From the NCBI RefSeq assembly GCF_001043975.1, contig NZ_LABY01000167.1, positions 1-33,201 of the forward strand: a DNA stretch of 33,201 nt, read 5' to 3'. A program made the position numbers and the translations under genes. This DNA is from Methylobacterium variabile. Lineage in GTDB: Bacteria; Pseudomonadota; Alphaproteobacteria; Rhizobiales; Beijerinckiaceae. Below the pieces are notes generated by a model. It did no database searches and was not told where the DNA came from. It saw nothing but the letters and a program-made list of their open reading frames with translations. This document shows positions 15,111 to 25,165 of the stretch, piece after piece (the first letter of the stretch is position 1; each line of letters starts with the position of its first letter).

Positions 15111-17843
15111 TCACAGCGTCCACGGGGCCGGCCGGTTCGGGCTCAGGCCGTAGCGGGCGACCGCCTCGGCCACCTTCGCGCGGTCGAGGGTGCCCTCGTC
15201 GGCTAGCGCCGAGAGGGCGGCCACCGCGACGTGGTGCCGGTCGACCTCGAAGAAGGCGCGCAGCGCGCTGCGGGTGTCGCTGCGGCCGAAGCCGTCGGTG
15301 CCGAGCGTGACGTAGCGGGCCTGGATGGCAGTCGCGACGAGCTGCGGGTAGGCGCGGACGTAGTCGGTGGCGGCGACCACCGGCGCGGAGCCGGCGAGCG
15401 ATTCCTCCACCAGGCTGCGGCGCGGCGGCAGGCCCGGGTTCAGGCGGTTGGCACGCTCGATCTCGCGGGCCTCGCGGGCGAGCTCGCTGAAGCTCGTCAC
15501 GCTGTGGACCTCGCTGGCGATGCCCCACTCCTCGGCCAAGAGCTTCGCGGCGGCGATGACCTCCGGCAGGATCGCTCCCGAGCCGAGAAGGCGAATAGCC
15601 GGCTCATCATTTCCATAGCCGGCAAATCGATACATCCCGCGGATGATCCCGTCCCGCACGCCCTCAGGCATCGACGGCTGGGCGTAGTTCTCGTTCATCG
15701 CCGTGACGTAGTAGAACGCGTCGACGTCGCGCTCCATCATGTCCCGGGCGCCATGGTCGAGGATCACCGCCATCTCGTAGGCGAAGGCCGGGTCGTAGGC
15801 GCGGCAGTTCGGGATCGTCGCGGCGACGAGGTGGCTCGACCCGTCCTGGTGTTGCAGGCCCTCGCCGCCGAGCGTGGTGCGGCCGGCGGTGGCGCCGATC
15901 AGGAAGCCGCGGGCGCGCTGGTCGGCCGCCGCCCAGATCAGGTCGCCGACGCGCTGGAAGCCGAACATCGAGTAGTAGATGTAGAACGGCAGCATCGCGA
16001 GGCCGTGGACGCTGTATGAGGTCGCGGCCGCGGCCCAGGACGAGATCGCGCCCGCCTCGGTGATGCCCTCCTCGAGCAGCTGCCCGTCGCGCGACTCCTT
16101 ATAGTAGAGCATCGAGCCGGCATCCTCCGGCTCGTAGAGCTGGCCGAGCGGCGAGTAGATGCCGACCTGCCGGAAGAGGTTGGCCATGCCGAAGGTGCGC
16201 GCCTCGTCGGCGACGATCGGCACCACCCGCGGGCCCAGCTCCTTGTGCTTGATCAGGCTGCTGAACAGCCGCACCGCGGCGGTGGTGGTCGACATCTCCT
16301 TGCCGTCGGCCTCGAGCGCGAAGCCCGCGTAGGTCGAGAGGTCCGGCACGCTCACGTGGGCGGCGGTGCGCCGGCGCTTGGGCAGGAAGCCGCCCAAAGC
16401 CTCGCGGCGCTCGCGCAGGTAGCGCAGCTCGCGGCTGTTCTCGTCGGGCTTGTAGAACTCGAGGCGTTCGACCTGCGCGTCGGTGAGCGGCAGGGCGAAG
16501 CGGTCGCGGAAGGCCTTGAGGGCGTCGGTGTCGAGCTTCTTCGCCTGGTGGGCGGTCATGCGCGACTCGCCGGCGCCGCCCATGCCGTAGCCCTTCTTGG
16601 TCTTGGCCAGGATCACGGTCGGGCGGCCCTTGGTCGCCTTCGCGGCGGCGAACGCGGCGTAGAGCTTGCGGAAGTCGTGCCCGCCGCGCTTCAGCTTGTC
16701 GACGTCGGCATCCGACATGTGGGAGACGAGCGCCTTCACCTCCTCGTCCTCACCGAAGAAGTGGGCGAGGTTGTAGGCGCCATCCTTGGCGCCGAGCGTC
16801 TGGTACTTGCCGTCGACGGTGGCGGCGAAGCGGCGCAGCAGGGCGTGGTTGGTGTCGCGGGCGAAGATCGCGTCCCACTCCGAGCCCCACAGCACCTTGA
16901 CGACGTTCCAGCCGGCGCCGCGGAAGACGCTCTCCAGCTCCTGGATGATCTGGCCGTTGCCGCGCACCGGCCCGTCGAGGCGCTGCAGGTTGCAATTGAT
17001 GACGAAGGTGACGTTGTCGAGTTTCTCGCGCGCCGCCAGCGTCAGCGCGCCGATCGATTCCGGCTCGTCCATCTCGCCGTCGCCGAACACGCCCCAGACG
17101 TGCTGGCCGGCCGTATCGGCCAGCCCCCGGTCGCTGAGGTAGCGCATGAAGCGCGCCTGGTAGATCGCGTTCATCGGCCCGATGCCCATCGAGCCGGTCG
17201 GCACCTGCCAGAACTCGGGCATCAGCCAGGGATGGGGATAGGAGCACAGGCCCTCGCCGGCGATCTCCTGCCGGTAGTGCTTCAGGTTTGTCTCGGAGAG
17301 CCGTCCCTCCAGGAAGGCGCGGGCATAGACGCCGGGCGCCGAGTGCGGCTGGAAGAAGACGAGGTCCGCCCCGGCGCCGGAGGCGTCACCGGCCTGGAAG
17401 AAGTGGTTGAAGCCGAGCTCGAAGATCTCGGCCGCCGAGGCGTAGCTCGCCACGTGACCGCCGAGCTCGCCGTAGGCCATGTTGGCCCGCACCACCATGG
17501 CGAGCGCGTTCCAGCGCATGATCGAGGTCAGGCGCTCCTCGACCCCGAGGTCGCCCGGATAGGGCGGCTGCTTCTCGAGCGGGATCGTGTTGCGGTAGGG
17601 CGAGTAGGGCGGCGCCTCCTCGACGACGCCGATCTCCCGCGCCTTCTGCTCCAGCCGGTCGAGCAGGAAGCGGGCCCGGGCCGCGCCGCCGTGACGCAGG
17701 ACCGATTCGAGCGAGGCGAGCCAGTCCGCGGTCTCGGCCGGATCCGGATCGGCCACGCCGCGCGGCCCCAGGATGGATGACCCGTTCGGGCGCTCGTTCT
17801 CGTTGACCGGCACGGCCGGAATCGGCTTGGCGCTCGCGCTCAT
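15111..17843 (-). CDS. aceE: Pyruvate dehydrogenase E1, homodimeric type
   Basis: A 910-aa thiamine-diphosphate enzyme that decarboxylates pyruvate and passes the acetyl unit to the lipoyl arm of E2. The ThDP/Mg motif begins with GDGE at 254-257 and closes with NCN at 283-285 (NCNLQRLDGP). The E1 wording GGHVASYASAAEI, FQPHSAPGVYARAFLEGR and GYGMGGAGESRMTAHQ is characteristic of AceE. Length matches the family (about 890-910). ATG 17843 has a strong Shine-Dalgarno (GGGGAGGA), and the frame upstream of it is not conserved. No aceF or lpd gene lies next to it; the downstream neighbour is the unrelated MoxR operon. Divergent orientation from the glycine cleavage genes leaves a 340-bp shared upstream region. 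Confidence 0.95.
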   Translation of the reverse strand: MSASAKPIPAVPVNENERPNGSSILGPRGVADPDPAETADWLASLESVLRHGGAARARFLLDRLEQKAREIGVVEEAPPYSPYRNTIPLEKQPPYPGDLGVEERLTSIMRWNALAMVVRANMAYGELGGHVASYASAAEIFELGFNHFFQAGDASGAGADLVFFQPHSAPGVYARAFLEGRLSETNLKHYRQEIAGEGLCSYPHPWLMPEFWQVPTGSMGIGPMNAIYQARFMRYLSDRGLADTAGQHVWGVFGDGEMDEPESIGALTLAAREKLDNVTFVINCNLQRLDGPVRGNGQIIQELESVFRGAGWNVVKVLWGSEWDAIFARDTNHALLRRFAATVDGKYQTLGAKDGAYNLAHFFGEDEEVKALVSHMSDADVDKLKRGGHDFRKLYAAFAAAKATKGRPTVILAKTKKGYGMGGAGESRMTAHQAKKLDTDALKAFRDRFALPLTDAQVERLEFYKPDENSRELRYLRERREALGGFLPKRRRTAAHVSVPDLSTYAGFALEADGKEMSTTTAAVRLFSSLIKHKELGPRVVPIVADEARTFGMANLFRQVGIYSPLGQLYEPEDAGSMLYYKESRDGQLLEEGITEAGAISSWAAAATSYSVHGLAMLPFYIYYSMFGFQRVGDLIWAAADQRARGFLIGATAGRTTLGGEGLQHQDGSSHLVAATIPNCRAYDPAFAYEMAVILDHGARDMMERDVDAFYYVTAMNENYAQPSMPEGVRDGIIRGMYRFAGYGNDEPAIRLLGSGAILPEVIAAAKLLAEEWGIASEVHSVTSFSELAREAREIERANRLNPGLPPRRSLVEESLAGSAPVVAATDYVRAYPQLVATAIQARYVTLGTDGFGRSDTRSALRAFFEVDRHHVAVAALSALADEGTLDRAKVAEAVARYGLSPNRPAPWTL

Positions 17844-18183
17844 GGCCTGACGTCCTCCCCTGTGATCGCGCCAGGATAGTTCCCCGACCGCGGCAGATGC
17901 TGCTTCGTTTGCCGCCGATTCGGTCGTCAGCGCAAAATAATTCCGCGAAACCGATCGCGTGCGGTCGATCATGCCGCAGGCTCAGGGAGGCGCGGTACCC
18001 GGACCCAACATCGCAGGCCGCGTGACCCGACTTGGCGTCAATGCCACCTTTGTCCTAAGGTCCCGGCCGAAGTCGGGCCGTGCGGGGCCGGGCTCCCCGT
18101 GACCGTGCCGAGGCCGCCTCGGCCCCGGGCCGCGGGGCGGCGGTCCCGCCCGTGCCCGGACGCGATCCGGGAAGCCTGATCCG
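17844..18183. promoter_or_regulatory. Divergent aceE / gcvT upstream region
   Basis: This 340-bp gap must hold the promoters of aceE (leftward) and gcvTH (rightward). An AT-rich patch (CGCAAAATAATTCC, about 17931-17944) stands out and may be a -10 region for aceE. The short palindrome TGGC-N6-GCCA at 18033-18046 could be an operator, but I cannot assign a regulator. The gcvT-proximal third is GC-rich and full of short inverted repeats. I see neither a glycine riboswitch consensus nor any small gene. Confidence 0.4.
18155..18171 (+). promoter_or_regulatory. Hairpin touching the gcvT ribosome binding site
   Basis: CCCGGA at 18155-18160 pairs with TCCGGG at 18166-18171 around a CGCGA loop. The final GGG of the right arm belongs to the probable Shine-Dalgarno GGGAAG located 13 nt before the gcvT ATG. 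Pairing could limit translation, or it may be incidental in a GC-rich leader. Confidence 0.35.
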
Positions 18184-19335
18184 ATGACCGCCGACACGGC
18201 CGCCAGCCTCACCCTGCTCCAGACCCCCTTGCACGCGCTGCACCAGGAGGTCGGCGCCCGGATGGTGCCGTTCGCCGGCTATCTGATGCCGCTGCACTAT
18301 CCGCTCGGGCTCCTCAAGGAACACCTGCACACCCGCAAGGCGGCGGGACTGTTCGACGTCTCCCACATGGGCCAGATCGCCGTGCAGGCCCGCTCCGGCG
18401 ACCTGTCCGACGCGGCCCGCGCCCTCGAGACGGTGCTGCCGATCGACGTCGTGGGCTTAGGCGTCGGGCGCCAGCGCTACGGCTTCCTCACCACGCAGGG
18501 CGGCGGCATCCTCGACGACCTGATGCTCGCCAACCTGGGCGACCACTACCTGCTGATCGTCAACGCCGCCAACAAGGCCGCCGGCCTCGCCCACCTGCTC
18601 GACGCGATCGGCACAGCGTGCACCGTCGAACCCGTCGACCGGGCGCTGATCGCCCTCCAGGGCCCGGGGGCGGAGGCCGCGCTCTCCCGCCACCTGCCCG
18701 TGGTCGCCGAGATGCGCTTCATGGATGCGCGACCGGTCGCGTTCGAGGGGCAGGAGGGCGTGGTGGTCCGCTCCGGCTATACCGGCGAGGACGGCTTCGA
18801 GATCGCGCTCCCGGCGGAGGCCGCCGTCGCCCTGGCGAGGGCCCTGCTCGCCGACCCGGAGGTGAAGCCGATCGGCCTCGGCGCCCGGGACTCGCTGCGC
18901 CTCGAAGCGGGCCTGTGCCTGCACGGCTCGGACATCGACCACGAGACCTCGCCGGTCGAGGCGGGCCTGTCCTGGGCGATCCCGAAGGTGCGGCGCCTCG
19001 GCGGCACCCGGGCCGGCGGGTTCCCGGGGGCCGAGCGCATCCTGGCCGAGCTCGCCGACGGGCCGGCGCGGCTGCGGGTCGGCTTGAGGCCGGAAGGACG
19101 CACCCCGGTGCGGGCGGGCGCCGCGCTCTACGAGTCCATGGAAGCGACCGAGGCGGTCGGCCGGGTGACCTCCGGCGGCTTCGGGCCCAGCCTCGAGGGG
19201 CCGGTCGCCATGGGGGTGCTGCCGAGCGCGCTGGCCGTGCCGGGTCGCCAAGTCTTCGCCGAGGTGCGCGGCCAGCGCCTGCCCTGCGCGGTGGTGCCGC
19301 TGCCGTTCCGCCCCGCCGGCTTCAAGCGTTCCTGA
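18184..19335 (+). CDS. gcvT: Glycine cleavage T-protein (aminomethyltransferase)
   Basis: A 383-aa tetrahydrofolate-dependent aminomethyltransferase of the glycine cleavage system. It takes the aminomethyl group from lipoyl-H-protein, releasing ammonia and forming 5,10-methylene-THF. Motifs are the N-terminal FAGYLMPLHYP and FDVSHMGQI, the central RSGYTGEDGFEI (G198-G204) with Asp203, LEAGLCLHGSDID, and a C-terminal VTSGGFGPSL barrel. Length matches the family. gcvH follows after 14 nt, so the two are co-transcribed. In methylotroph-like bacteria the complex feeds or drains the C1-THF pool and glycine/serine metabolism. Confidence 0.96.
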   Translation: MTADTAASLTLLQTPLHALHQEVGARMVPFAGYLMPLHYPLGLLKEHLHTRKAAGLFDVSHMGQIAVQARSGDLSDAARALETVLPIDVVGLGVGRQRYGFLTTQGGGILDDLMLANLGDHYLLIVNAANKAAGLAHLLDAIGTACTVEPVDRALIALQGPGAEAALSRHLPVVAEMRFMDARPVAFEGQEGVVVRSGYTGEDGFEIALPAEAAVALARALLADPEVKPIGLGARDSLRLEAGLCLHGSDIDHETSPVEAGLSWAIPKVRRLGGTRAGGFPGAERILAELADGPARLRVGLRPEGRTPVRAGAALYESMEATEAVGRVTSGGFGPSLEGPVAMGVLPSALAVPGRQVFAEVRGQRLPCAVVPLPFRPAGFKRS

Positions 19336-19349
19336 ACGAGGGGAAACAC

Positions 19350-19712
19350 ATGCTGAAATATACCGACGAGCACGAGTGGCTGCGCCTGGAGGGCGACGTG
19401 GCAACGGTGGGCATCACCGACCACGCCGCCGAGCAGCTCGGCGACCTCGTCTTCGTCGAGCTGCCGAAGGTCGGCGCCACGCTGACCAAGGGCTCCGCCG
19501 CCGCGGTGGTGGAGTCGGTCAAGGCGGCCTCCGACGTCTACGCGCCGATCGACGGCGAGGTGACCGAGGTCAACGAGGCCGCGGCGGCCAACCCCGAGAG
19601 CGTCGGCACCGACCCGCAGGGCGCCGGCTGGCTCTACCGCGTCCGCGTCAGCGATCCGTCCCAGCTCGACGGGCTGATGGACGAGGCGGCCTACCGCGCC
19701 TTCGTGGGCTGA
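19350..19712 (+). CDS. gcvH: Glycine cleavage H-protein
   Basis: A 120-aa lipoyl carrier protein that shuttles the aminomethyl intermediate between P-, T- and L-proteins. The start KYTDEHEWL, the strand VGITDHAAEQLGDLVFVELP and the lipoyl site VVESVKAASD with acceptor Lys58 are all intact. The C-terminus LYRVRVSDPSQLDGLM is normal. GAGGGG lies 7 nt upstream of the ATG. A terminator-like hairpin with a T-run follows the stop, before gcvP. Confidence 0.96.
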   Translation: MLKYTDEHEWLRLEGDVATVGITDHAAEQLGDLVFVELPKVGATLTKGSAAAVVESVKAASDVYAPIDGEVTEVNEAAAANPESVGTDPQGAGWLYRVRVSDPSQLDGLMDEAAYRAFVG

Positions 19713-19736
19713 GCCGAGACGTTACCCACCGACACC

Positions 19737-19776
19737 GACGGGCGGGGCTCATGCAGCCCCGCCGTCTCGATTTTTT
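19737..19776 (+). terminator. Rho-independent terminator or attenuator between gcvH and gcvP
   Basis: GACGG-G-CGGGGCT at 19737-19749 pairs with AGCCCCG-CCGTC at 19755-19766 (one bulged G, loop of five) and is followed by TTTTTT at 19771-19776. CGAGAC near 19715 could also pair with GTCTCG at 19764-19769 and lengthen the stem. It is the only hairpin in the window with a textbook T-run, and it lies inside the gcv gene group, 39 nt before the gcvP ATG. Confidence 0.75.
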
Positions 19777-19814
19777 CAGCCGCACGACAAGGCTCTGACC
19801 GGGGCACCCCCTTC

Positions 19815-22664
<2,850 letters not shown>

Positions 22665-22689
22665 GCTGACCTCGTAAGCCGAACTCCTG

Positions 22690-22719
22690 GGCGCCCGATC
22701 CGCTTCGAGGCCGGGCGCC
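22690..22719. terminator. Hairpin after gcvP
   Basis: GGCGCCCG at 22690-22697 pairs perfectly with CGGGCGCC at 22712-22719. It lies between the convergent gcvP and HTH-regulator stop codons and probably terminates both. No T-run follows. Confidence 0.55.
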
Positions 22720-22726
22720 GCTCGAA

Positions 22727-23092
22727 TCAGGCCGCGTCCGAGACGCGAACCTCGACGCGCAGCCCGGCTGCGGCCAGCAGGGCGACGAGATCGTCGAGCG
22801 GAAACAGGTCGATCTTGCCGCGCAGGAGATCCGTGACACGCGGTTCCGTCACGCCCAGCCGGCGCGCTGCCTCGCCCTGCGTCCACTCCTTCGCCCGGAT
22901 ATGCCGATCGAGCGCCATCATCAGGGCGGAACGCAGCTTCATGGTCTGCGCATCCGCGGGCGTATCCTCGATGGCATCCCACACGCTAGCGAAACCGTCG
23001 TCGCTCTTCGGCCTGGCTCCCTGGCGAGATCGGCGTAGCGCTTCGCTGCCACTCCCCTTATCGAGCTGAGCGGGCTTGGCCCCGTGCCTCAT
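22727..23092 (-). CDS. XRE-family regulator, HigA-like antitoxin without toxin
   Basis: A 121-aa protein whose C-terminal half is a helix-turn-helix of the XRE/HigA kind (WTQGEAARRLGVTEPRVTDLLRGK, about 69-92), followed by LFPLDDLVALLAAAGLRVEVRV. The preceding FASVWDAIEDTPADAQTMKLRS is the usual N-terminal part of antitoxins paired with HigB/RelE-type toxins. No such toxin gene adjoins it: upstream is the divergent vapBC pair and downstream is gcvP. ATG 23092 is listed; the first 25 residues are not clearly conserved and the true start may be later. It may autoregulate the short AT-rich divergent promoter region shared with vapB. Confidence 0.75.
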   Translation of the reverse strand: MRHGAKPAQLDKGSGSEALRRSRQGARPKSDDGFASVWDAIEDTPADAQTMKLRSALMMALDRHIRAKEWTQGEAARRLGVTEPRVTDLLRGKIDLFPLDDLVALLAAAGLRVEVRVSDAA

Positions 23093-23139
23093 CCAAGATA
23101 TCCTTAACGGGGTTTTCTTTATATCCGTTTGGAATAGGC
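23093..23139. promoter_or_regulatory. Divergent promoter of the HigA-like gene and vapBC
   Basis: This 47-bp gap is markedly AT-rich against its surroundings. It carries ATATCC twice (about 23098 and 23121), a TTTTCTTTATAT stretch that could supply -10 elements, and AGG just before the vapB ATG. Both toxin-antitoxin-type regulators would be expected to bind here. Confidence 0.5.
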
Positions 23140-23382
23140 ATGGCCCTTTTCGTCAAGGATCCAGAGGTCGACGCGCTCGCTCAAGAACTGGCGTCGCTCA
23201 AGCACACCACCAAGACCGAGGCGGTGCGGCAAGCCCTGCGCGGCGAGATCGATCGCGAGAAGGACAAGCTTGACCTCGTCGGCCAGTCGATCGCCTTCGC
23301 GCGCGGGCTCCGGGAGCGAGCCGGCCCGAATCCCAGGCCCGCCGACAAGGCCTTCATCGATGGCCTCTACGGAGATCCGTAA
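23140..23382 (+). CDS. vapB: VapB-type antitoxin
   Basis: An 80-aa antitoxin of the Rv0623-like (PSK transcription factor) family. MALFVKDPEVDALAQELASL and KTEAVRQALR form the ribbon-helix-helix-like N-terminus that binds operator DNA; the C-terminal half (AFARGLRERAG...KAFIDGLYGDP) wraps the toxin. The stop codon overlaps the vapC start by one base (TAATG), the standard translational coupling. It neutralises the VapC nuclease encoded next to it. Confidence 0.9.
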   Translation: MALFVKDPEVDALAQELASLKHTTKTEAVRQALRGEIDREKDKLDLVGQSIAFARGLRERAGPNPRPADKAFIDGLYGDP

Positions 23383-23777
23383 TGGTCGTCGATGCATCCG
23401 CGCTGACCGCGATCCTCGCCGGAGAGCCGGATGCTGCCGCCCTCGTCTCGCGCCTCCAGCAGGCCCGCCAACGCCTCACTTCGCCGCTCGCGGTCTGGGA
23501 AACCACGATCGCGATCGCCCGCATCCTCGACCTGCAGCTTCCCGAGGCGCAGCAGGCCGTGCGCGACTACCTCGCGCTCGCATCGATCCAGGTGGTCGCC
23601 GTACCACCGGAGGCGGCCGACGGCGCGGTCGAGGCATACGACCGGTACGGCAAGGGCCGCCATCCCGCCAAACTCAACTTCGGAGATTGTTTCGCCTATG
23701 CGTGCGCCCGGACCTACCGGATGCCACTCCTGTTCAAAGGCAACGACTTTTCCCTGACCGACATCCCTACCGCCTGA
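23382..23777 (+). CDS. vapC: VapC-type PIN-domain toxin
   Basis: A 131-aa PIN-domain ribonuclease toxin. The acidic metal-binding residues are in place: Asp4 (MVVDASALTAIL), Glu40 (VWETTIAIARI), Asp101 (LNFGDCFAYACA) and Asp121 (LFKGNDFSLTDI). VapC toxins cleave tRNA or rRNA at defined sites in Mg-dependent fashion when VapB is lost. Length and motifs suggest an intact, functional toxin. The pair lies about 4 kb from the candidate replication origin. Confidence 0.92.
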   Translation: MVVDASALTAILAGEPDAAALVSRLQQARQRLTSPLAVWETTIAIARILDLQLPEAQQAVRDYLALASIQVVAVPPEAADGAVEAYDRYGKGRHPAKLNFGDCFAYACARTYRMPLLFKGNDFSLTDIPTA

Positions 23778-23800
23778 GGGAGCGCTCCCCTGGTGGGCGC
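23778..23800. terminator. GC palindrome between vapC and dnaQ
   Basis: GGGAGCGCTCCC at 23778-23789 is a perfect 12-bp palindrome directly after the vapC stop. An overlapping stem GCGC(T)CC / GGGCGC reaches 23800 and is followed by TTTA. It probably ends transcription of the convergent vapC and dnaQ genes. Confidence 0.45.
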
Positions 23801-23801
23801 T

Positions 23802-24515
23802 TTATCCCGCCTCCCCGACGTAATCCCGCCAGATCGCCTTCTCCCCCAAGCCAGCCGCGAACGCCGCGTGCGCCGCGCGCTCGGCGTCGGTGAGGCGGCT
23901 GCGGGTCGGGCGAGGACCGTGCTCGACGGGAGCGGCGCGCAAGCTCGGACCGGCCGGACCGGCATTCCCCTCGACCGTCAACCCGAGGGTCGTCTGCTTG
24001 CCGCCGAGCAGCTCGATGTAGACCTCGGCGAGGATCTGCGCGTCGAGGAGCGCGCCGTGCTTGGTGCGGCGGGAATTGTCGATGCCGTAGCGCGAGCACA
24101 GCGCGTCGAGGTTGTTGGCCGCGCCCGGATGCTTGCGGCGGGCGAGCGCCAGGGTGTCGACGACGCTTGCCAGCTCGATCGCCGGCGGCGCCTTGTCGCC
24201 GAGGCGGGCGTACTCGGCGTTGAGGAAGCCGACGTCGAAGGCGGCGTTGTGGATCACCAGGGTGGCGTCGCCGCAGAACGCGAGGAAGTCGGGCAGGATC
24301 TGCGCGAAGAGCGGCTTGTCGGCCAGGAAGGCGTCCGAGAGGCCGTGGACCCGGAACGCGCCCTCAGACACCGGCCGCTGCGGGTTGATGTAACGGTGGA
24401 ACTCGCGGCCGGATGGGATGTGGTTGAGGAGCTCGATCCCGCCGATCTCGATCAGCCGGTCGCTCTTGGCCTCGGTGCCGGTGGTCTCGGTGTCGAGGAC
24501 GATCTCGCGCAGCAT
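23802..24515 (-). CDS. dnaQ: DNA polymerase III epsilon subunit (3'-5' proofreading exonuclease)
   Basis: A 237-aa DEDDh exonuclease that proofreads for the replicative polymerase. The active-site residues are visible: Asp8 and Glu10 in VLDTETTG, Asp94 in HNAAFDVGF, His153 and Asp158 in HGALLDAQILAEVY. The C-terminal tail after about 175 is the flexible part that binds the alpha subunit. ATG 24515 has AGGGAG upstream. It is the last gene of a leftward run from the origin candidate: PPDK regulator, maf, aroE, coaE, dnaQ, an order common in Alphaproteobacteria. Confidence 0.95.
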   Translation of the reverse strand: MLREIVLDTETTGTEAKSDRLIEIGGIELLNHIPSGREFHRYINPQRPVSEGAFRVHGLSDAFLADKPLFAQILPDFLAFCGDATLVIHNAAFDVGFLNAEYARLGDKAPPAIELASVVDTLALARRKHPGAANNLDALCSRYGIDNSRRTKHGALLDAQILAEVYIELLGGKQTTLGLTVEGNAGPAGPSLRAAPVEHGPRPTRSRLTDAERAAHAAFAAGLGEKAIWRDYVGEAG

Positions 24516-24565
24516 CCTGCGGCTCCCTTCCAGAGAGGTGGTTCGACCGGTGTAGCGAGGAAGCG

Positions 24566-25165
24566 TTAACCGGCCCGCCTCGCCGCGGCGATCACCGCGT
24601 CCACCTGCGCCTCGGCGTGCGGGAAGCCCCGGTCGGTCTCGATCAGGTAGTCGGCCCGCCGGCGCTTCTCGGCGTCGGGCATCTGCTTGGCGAGGATCTG
24701 CGCGAAAGCCTCTTCCGTCATTCCCGGCCGGGCGAGCACCCGGGCGCGCTGCACCGCAGCCGGGGCGGTGACCACCGCGACGGCGTCGCAGCCGACCTCG
24801 CCGCCGGTCTCGAACAGCAGCGGCACGTCGAGCACGACGAGCGCCGCCGCCGCATGGGTGGCGAGGAACTCGTCCCGCGCCTGCCGCACCAGGGGATGCA
24901 CCAGGGATTCGAGCCGGCGCAGGCGCTCGGGCTCGCCCAGCACGGCGTTGCGCAGGGCGGCGCGGTCGACCGCGCCGTCGGGGCCGAGCGTGCCCGGAAA
25001 CGCCGCGCCGATGGCGGCGGCCGCAGCCCCGCCCGGGCCGTAGAGGGCGTGCACGCAGGCATCGGCGTCGTGGACCGGCACCCCGCGAGCGCGGAACATG
25101 GCCGCGGTGGCGCTCTTGCCCATGCCGATCGAGCCGGTGAGGCCGAGGACGAACGGACGGCTCAT
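24566..25165 (-). CDS. coaE: Dephospho-CoA kinase
   Basis: A 199-aa P-loop kinase for the last step of coenzyme A synthesis, phosphorylating dephospho-CoA at the 3'-hydroxyl. The P-loop is GSIGMGKS at 11-18; DADACVHALYGPGG follows, and LVVLDVPLLFETG is the CoA-domain strand. Its ATG overlaps the aroE stop by four bases (ATGA), so expression is coupled. Downstream dnaQ starts 50 nt later. Confidence 0.95.
   Translation of the reverse strand: MSRPFVLGLTGSIGMGKSATAAMFRARGVPVHDADACVHALYGPGGAAAAAIGAAFPGTLGPDGAVDRAALRNAVLGEPERLRRLESLVHPLVRQARDEFLATHAAAALVVLDVPLLFETGGEVGCDAVAVVTAPAAVQRARVLARPGMTEEAFAQILAKQMPDAEKRRRADYLIETDRGFPHAEAQVDAVIAAARRAG

Noticed and set aside
18033..18046. TGGC-N6-GCCA palindrome as a LysR or sigma-54 type site
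   Set aside because: Four-base arms occur often by chance here, and the spacing does not match the sigma-54 consensus.
17844..18183. Possible glycine riboswitch upstream of gcvT
   Set aside because: None of the conserved aptamer core wording could be found; only short GC-rich stems are present.
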